Shown here: positions 58,247 to 64,000 of the stretch, piece after piece | How the letters are laid out: each line of letters starts with the position of its first letter | How positions within the stretch are numbered: the stretch's first letter is position 1 | NCBI GenBank assembly: GCA_019671005.1 | Contig: CM033726.1 | Location: 23,311,657-23,375,656 of the forward strand | Source: Hibiscus mutabilis | Taxonomy: Eukaryota > Streptophyta > Magnoliopsida > Malvales > Malvaceae | DNA: 64,000 nucleotides | Reading direction: 5' to 3' | Made by a program: the position numbers and the translations under genes | The notes under the pieces: generated by a model | Told to the model about the DNA's origin: nothing | Databases searched by the model: none | Seen by the model: only the letters and a program-made list of their open reading frames with translations

Positions 58247-60120
58247 CTCTCATTACATAATACTTGGGCAGTTCATTCATTATAAGTCAATCATCATCAT
58301 TCTTGTAAACGGGCAATTCACATCCCATATTTCATCATAATCATATATCAAAAAATCAAAGTGGGCAATTTATACCCTAACTTCCTTTGTATATAGAACA
58401 TATGTCACTTGCCTTAGCTATTTTATGCATCAAATCCATATGCTTCAAAGCAATATAAATCATCTCTATATTAAGGTCGACTTATCACAAGACTTTTTTT
58501 CAAAAATAACATATACATAAATAATGCACTCACCTGTAGCAATGCAAAAGTAGCATCACTAAGTTTATTCGGTAATCTTTTCTTTTCCTCTAATACTTGT
58601 GTCTCCCTTAGTCTCCCTCGGAACTGTAGAAGACCAATCGAATACATATATTACCACACATTTGTTAGATTCAAATCTAACATTGCTAACTTAATTTACA
58701 AGACACAATTATTCGAATATAAAATATTTCTAAAATTTTCCCCAATTTCCATATGATTGCTGATTTAGTCCTAAGGTCTTTAGTGACCATTTTGGACAAC
58801 AAATAATTTATTCATGCTTGAATAACAATTATTCCATGATTATTTTGTTACTCACTAACTTCCATTCTTTGCCTTTCAACCATTAATCTTTACTTAAGTT
58901 ACACTTTAGTCACTAATTTCACTATTATACTTGAATTCATGTACAAATCAACTAATTATTCATTTCTAACAGTTCTATAAATTTTTCCTTGAATTCCAAG
59001 CATTGACCAAATTGGCCCCTTACAAAAACTCCCATTTTCAAAATGGTCCTTCACCATTTATTTTCTTGTCATTTCAATCCTTTACTTCCTAAATTCAATT
59101 CTAATACTAGAATAAATTTCACAATAATTCCCCTATATTTTCAATTCTAGCCGAATTGATCACTTGACATAACAAAGGGAATTTAATCATCCTAACATCA
59201 AAACAAGGCTTCTAGTTTCATAATTCATTCATTTTCATCCCTGATTCAATTCCATAACCAAATTCCTAAAACTTAAGGTTAGGGTTTATGTATTTAAACA
59301 TAAAATTAATTCCAAATCAAGCTTATTTTCATACCTACAACATCAAATCTACTCAAATCAAACTTTAATTCCATCATGTATTCATGAATTCAATTTTCTT
59401 TCTCTTCAAGAACATAATCTATACTTCACTTTGCTATGTAAAACTACTACCAAAAGGAAGAGAATTAAGCATAGATAATTTTTTTCCAAAGCATCATACC
59501 ATGATTTTACTTGTAACCCTTACAAATCAAGCTTAAAATTTGATGTATTCTTTTTCTCCCTTCTTCTTCTCCCCCACGACATGTGTAGGAATAGATGAAC
59601 AAGTTTTTTTATTCATTTTCTAAAGTAATATACTTGATTTAATCTAATATTTCCACTTGTATAATTAAAATGAATTTTAAATTCATTTTAATCAATTTTA
59701 CTAAATTGTCCCTCAACCAAACTCATATTTACAAGTCTTCTTTAAAATTGCCATTCTATTACATTTGAACCAATTTGTTTCATTCATAACCGGTCATTCC
59801 CAAAGAAATCATAAAAATTTATTTTATGATTTTTATTCGATCTAATTACCCGATAATCACCTAATACAATTTTCCATTGATCGAACTTTCGAAACTAATC
59901 CAAAAATATCGTATCTTTAAATTACATAAATAATAATATTGTCATAATAAATCTCCCATATTTATGGAGTCAAACTCTGAAACTTTGACTCGGTCTAAAA
60001 TACAGATAATTACCCGAAATCTCTATCGGATAAAATTTTCTTAAAAATCCTTTAACAGCTATTCATACGAATTATTCCTAATTTTTCTGAGTCATTTATA
60101 TCTATCAAAAACACGGGTAT

Positions 60121-60177
60121 GGGACCTTCCCATAGGTCACCCATCCTAGTGCTACTCTGGCCTGAGCACACTTAACA
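60121..60177 (-). promoter_or_regulatory. 5S rRNA-like segment, right LTR B
   Basis: The best intermediate element here: minus strand GTTAAGTGTGCTCAGGCC, AGAGTAGCACTAGGATGGGT, GACCTATGGGAAGGTCC. Only a few changes from plant 5S rRNA over about 55 nt. About 250-300 bp from the LTR start. Confidence 0.85.
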
Positions 60178-60427
60178 GTTTTATTTGATCCAAAATCAAT
60201 ACCTTCTACTGCATCTTAATTTCCAAATCTGATATCAAAATTCTTATTTTGATCAGATTCACCCTTACACCAAATAAAATCACTTAATTAATATTTTACA
60301 CTTTAATCCCCAAACTTTTACTAAAGTGTCATTTTGGTCACTAAGTCTTATTCTTTTCAGATTCGGATCAAACTTCATATAAACCCTTAACTAACTTGAA
60401 AAAATATTTTCGGGGTATTACAAGGGC

Positions 60428-61501
60428 GGCAATCAAGCAAGGGAGAATCCAAGGTTCAATTTACTTCAAGAATGATTTTAATAAATGAACTTGTGGTAAT
60501 AATGGGCAATGTGACCAAGATGTAATTTGGGAGGGTTGTTTGCTTACTCCTTGTTTTGGACATGTTTTATTTGGTATTTCGGACTTGTATGAGGTTAAGT
60601 GGTTTGATTGTGGGTTTGGGATGAGAATTGCATGCTTGATTAGAGACCATGCCTATAGGTTCTCTTGATTGATTGCTATGGATTGAATGTTTACCTAACA
60701 TGTTTGGTTGGTTGTGGAATTTATGTTAAACATGTTATATGGTGTTTGTATGATGTTTTAAGCATGTTAGATTGAGACAATGTGCCATAAGTTTGGCCAA
60801 GAGGTTATTACAGGCCCATTCGTACCGATACTAGTCCCCTGAGATCGGTACGCAGGGTCTAATACAGTTTAATTTGGGGAAAATAACAAAGGGGTGTTGG
60901 TATGAGTAGCCGTCGTATTGGTACGCTCTTGCAGAAAATTACACAGGGATTGGTACACGGGGTACCGTATCAGTACGAGTTGTAGCCACTAAAATCCTTT
61001 ACTTTGAAATATAGCAATGGGTATCGATACTCGACCAAACATACCAATACGTGTATGTCATGTGGACTCGTATCGATACGGTATAAGCCTGTATCAGTAT
61101 GGGGTTAGTTAATTCTGGTATTTTCATGTTGTATTCTGGCTTCTTTGCAAACTGGTCACTGTTTTTTGTAATGTTCAATTAATGATGATCTTGTGATCCA
61201 ATTTTGATGCAATTTCACACAGAGGCATGAAATTAATCTAATTGAAGGTTGGTACCATTAATTTGTAATTTGCTCCTTTAATTTATATAATTTATGTTTT
61301 GGTCCTTAAAGTGATAAGTCTTGTGAATTGAATGCTTATTTTGTCTTCTACTGGTGCACGCCACACCTTAGGGTTAAATAAGCATCTAGGCAAGATAAAA
61401 AGAGAAAATGACCAGTTTAGGTTATCAGTTCGGGTTTGCTTAAAACAAACCTAATGTCTTTGATTCGGTCTTGGCGGCTAGGTCAAGTCAAAGGGTTTAC
61501 A
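60428..61501 (+). repeat. LTR F, third part
   Basis: Continues LTR F after element B. Has TATCGATAC / GGTACCGATAC words (60830-61100). I place the end at GGGTTTACA (61501) because sequence after it repeats the TATCGATAC cluster and a GTTAATTCT phrase, as expected if LTR G resumes. The flanks (GGGGT before, AGGTG after) do not match as a target duplication, so the exact end is uncertain. Confidence 0.55.
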
Positions 61502-61880
61502 AGGTGTATCGGTATGAGTTTTAGCTACTAGAATTTGGGACATTAGCAGTTTGCCCGGGGAATCGATACTCGAGGGTATCGGTACGACCCTTAAAAATTA
61601 GGCCTGGAATCGACACCTTGTCCCGAGTACCGACATCCAAGTAGTTAATTCTATTAAAGTGGTGGCATGGTTTTAGATTCTTTCATTTTGGTCCATGTTT
61701 CGTATGTATGCAATTTGATTATGATTGTATGATTAGTTTAAGATAAAATTGGACATGTATGCATGTAACCTGGTAAATTGAGGATTGGTAACCCCAAAAT
61801 TAAGTAAATCCTTGTAATTTTCTAAAATTTGCAATTTGGCCCCTAAAATGCAAATTTGTATGTTTAAATGTGATTGAGGT
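61502..61880 (+). repeat. Probable continuation of LTR G
   Basis: Begins with TATCGGTATGAG and AATCGATACTCGAGGG words like those at 13738-13859, where G was interrupted. Its right limit is not clear. Confidence 0.45.
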
Positions 61881-63101
61881 CTATTGGTCGAGACTTTCAC
61901 CCGCTTTTTTACTAGTAGTTAAACGAGTCATCCACCTTAAGAGACAAGTAACGATCCTTCATTGTCACTTAAAAAACTAACAACGGTTTAAGCATAACCC
62001 TTAATGAACCAATTTCTTACTAGTGACCAAGCCTGACTCTCCCTTGGGCAAAACACATAGACCAAGGAAACCTCGTTCAAGTTGCACCTTCGTAACTGAA
62101 TTTTTGACTCTCTCAATTCAGTTGGTGTCCTTAGATAAGGACAATGGACACTAAAGTCCCACTCAGACTTACCCCAACTTTTACCCACGTTTTTTACAGG
62201 GAGAAGGTCCTGACTCCTCCTCCAAGAAGCATAACAACCACTCTGACAGTTTGAAAGCTCTCGAGCATCGAACTGTACACATTAGCATCTATCAAATGGT
62301 CAAACCTGTCCTACAACCTAGTTGTGCCATTCTTCAAACAACCACCACGAGAAACCCGATTGAAAGGGGCAACAGTTCAACATTCTCATTACCAAAGGTT
62401 GGGTTCCCTCACGGTCTCAGAGCCTCGAGCCCACTCTAGACATTACTAGCTAGCATCGCGCTTGATTAACCAAAACAATTTCTAAGGTGCCATAGCTCCC
62501 AAGAAGGTAGCTTTATCAAACCCGTAAAACATCTAACTTCGATCAAACTCTAATGAACTAGTGGATACCGAATCCACTATCTCTGAGAAATACCTGTGAA
62601 AAGGGCGATGATACTTCCCAAGTATCAACGAGACTCATTTTAAGCAAACAAAGGGTCCTCCAACCAACATGCACCCGCTAATCAATTTTGGAAGCAGGTT
62701 ATCCATGCCTACGTCACAACCGTTATTCATGCATAATGATGAAGATTCTCTGCCACAAACTCTCATAACATATCTGAAGGCTTCGTAACGACTACAATAC
62801 ACAATAAAGACACTATTCAGGTGGCAGAAAGAGGACACATCCTCAACTTTGACATCATTCAACTAACTCACATCTCAACAATCCAAGGCGACTTCACCCC
62901 CAGAATCGCTCCTATGAGCGGCTCAACATTGAACTCGGGCTTCTAGGCCATGATCGTAACCATCTTAGCATCGCAACCTTGGATGCACCATCAGGATTCC
63001 AATCTTAAGTAGTACGAACTTAATTTAAAGGCTTGTATTCACTAGACACCTTACTAAAACACCTATACCACCCTAGAGTTTCCTATAACTGGCAAAACTA
63101 A
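61881..63101 (-). other. Leader region of element H, no recognised gene
   Basis: About 1.2 kb running (on the minus strand) from the primer site. Two short open frames (62862-62635 and 62188-61988) have no Gag or other family features. Base composition is less AT-rich than in the LTRs. The rest of H's interior is absent or unrecognisable to the left. Confidence 0.45.
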
Positions 63102-63113
63102 GCTCTGATACCA
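63102..63113 (-). other. Primer binding site of element H
   Basis: TGGTATCAGAGC on the minus strand, 4 bp from the LTR end TGTAACACTC at 63118. Confidence 0.87.
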
Positions 63114-63117
63114 CTGT

Positions 63118-64000
63118 TGTAACACTCTCGACCCAGATGTCATATTTGGGCCTCCAGTCCAAACTAAAACCATAAAATTTCTCAAACTGGGTTTAGCCCA
63201 ATAAGATATTTCTTAAAAACATTTAAAGTCAACAATTAAAAACATAGATAAATAATTAAAATGGTAAAAAGGAGATCCAATTTAAATTTAAAACATTTGA
63301 ATATTCGATTTGATTAATAAAATTTAAAAAATAAGGATTACTGATTTTAACACGTAAGGACCTATGAATACACAACCCACTAAACACAAGTATCGTACTC
63401 TGGAGAAAACCACATGTTGAAATCCCATACTAATAGTGCTCATCGATCCCATGATCAACCTACGCATGGAAGAAACGATTCTGAGTACCGATCTTTCAAA
63501 GCTCAGTGGTACACATCTACTCTATTATACTTCATGCTAATCATAAACATAAGCATGCAAGCTAGTACAAGCAATAAGGAAAGATAAATAAACATGTGGT
63601 GCTACCACTAATCGCCTAAACACAAGTTATCATCAAAGAAACACATCGTACATGGCATACAAGGCCCAATCATACTCGAGATCTCATCATACCAACCAAG
63701 CAAAAGCATACACAGTCATACCATAAACCAGGAGTGAGGTATGGTGTTAAATAGCCTCGGGAACATACACTCTAGGTGAGGTATGGTGTCACACAGCCAG
63801 AGGAACGTACACTCTTTCTAGGTGAGGTCCAGTGTCACACAGCCTTAGGAATGTACACCCATAATTAACATCTCTCCTCAACTATCATCGAATGAGGTTC
63901 AGTGTCACACCGTCAGGAACGTACACTGGGCGTCTCTAACCATGGTATTACAACAATTTTTTTCTTTGGGTATCTGAATCCCATCAATCAAAGGTGACTC
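63118..64000 (-). repeat. 5' LTR of element H, partial
   Basis: Starts TGTAACACTCTCGACCC on the plus strand and runs past the window end. On the minus strand an acceptor-like TTTCTTCCATGCGTAG/GTTG occurs near 63460, matching the position and sequence of the acceptors in the other LTRs. Confidence 0.78.
63734..63930 (-). repeat. Four-unit minisatellite in LTR H
   Basis: Units start GTGAGGTATGGTGT / GTGAGGTCCAGTGTCAC and end AACGTACACTC, at 63734, 63776, 63822 and about 63891; length 40-48 bp, with a longer gap before the last. Confidence 0.8.

Larger units (their letters stand above)
27587..60422 (-). mobile_element. Element B: chromovirus with three nested insertions
   Basis: LTRs begin TGTGACACCC on the plus strand (27587 and 44145) and end GGGGTATTACA (34057 and 60422). 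Removing the nested insertions leaves LTRs of about 3.16 and 3.23 kb, which supports the delimitation. Flanks AGGGT (27582-27586) and AGGGC (60423-60427) fit a 5-bp target duplication with one C/T change. The interior (34058-44144) has gag and full pol order on the minus strand, split by LTR E. Dead: several stops and frame changes. Confidence 0.88.
44145..60422 (-). repeat. Right (5') LTR of element B, split by element C
   Basis: LTR parts 44145-45199 and 58252-60422. Has the acceptor CACACGTAG ending at 44667, CTTAGCGAGGC at 44701-44711, GAGTACGTACTC (about 44987-44998) and TGGATATCCA (45172-45181); after the C insertion the donor CTACAG/GTGAGTGC is at 58533. Element C therefore sits inside the putative intron of this LTR. 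Confidence 0.86.

Noticed and set aside
13855..61506. A clean 5-bp target duplication for LTR F
   Set aside because: The bases flanking the proposed ends (GGGGT and AGGTG) do not match, so F's right end is left as uncertain.
61988..62188. Open frames in the 61.9-62.9 kb region as host genes
   Set aside because: Short, no recognised domain, and they lie in the leader between the primer site and the lost interior of element H.

Overview
This 64 kb window looks like repeat-filled nuclear DNA from a plant, most likely a eudicot and probably pericentromeric. No host gene can be supported: every protein signature belongs to Ty3/gypsy LTR retrotransposons. Most match Tekay/Del-type chromoviruses (integrase with a C-terminal chromodomain tail, initiator-Met tRNA primer sites, very long TGTAA...TTACA LTRs). 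One matches the Athila/Tat branch (long Gag, CX2CX3HX4C knuckle, Asp-tRNA-like primer site). The LTR style reminds me of Malvaceae genomes such as cotton, but that is an impression and was not tested.

Layout. 1-3576: 5' end of an Athila/Tat-like element on the minus strand (element Y: Gag, primer site, LTR). 3577-4115: pol tail, polypurine tract and LTR start of a plus-strand chromovirus (Z). 4116-6728: three more copies or fragments of the Y-type LTR in both orientations, two of them fused as a foldback. 6729-10975: a badly decayed plus-strand chromovirus gag-pol (X). From 10996 there is a nest of LTR insertions, mostly resolved by LTR ends and 5-bp target duplications. LTR G (10996-13859, probably resuming at 61502) is split by LTR F (13860-15192, 26623-27586, 60428 to about 61501). 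F holds element A (15193-26617, minus) and element B (27587-60422, minus). B's left LTR holds a plus-strand solo LTR of the A family (30426-33731). B's gag holds a 5.3 kb solo LTR E (37907-43195). B's right LTR holds element C (45200-58246, plus), and C's interior holds D (48316-54093), an LTR-LTR complex with an inverted block. From 61502 to the end lie the tail of G, the leader of another minus-strand element (H), its primer site and the start of its LTR.

The coding regions are dead or partial. The LTRs are more interesting. (1) LTRs of families A, B and C carry a stretch of about 50-60 nt closely resembling the 5S rRNA internal promoter region (A box, intermediate element, C box), in sense orientation; it lies near the LTR 5' end in A and B but near the 3' end in C. 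(2) LTRs of A, B, C, D, E, F and G have a good 5' splice donor (mostly GTGAGT) and a good 3' acceptor 0.7-2.6 kb downstream, suggesting an intron inside the LTR; H shows an acceptor. (3) In A, B, C and D, an 11-nt pair CTTAGTGAGGC / GCCTCACTAAG lies just before the donor and just before the acceptor, with several changes that keep G-U pairing. (4) Inside this interval sits a 10-bp palindrome whose centre differs between families while symmetry is kept (TGGATATCCA, TGGCATGCCA, TGGCTAGCCA), next to family-specific minisatellites. Together these suggest a shared regulatory module in long plant LTRs; function is inference.
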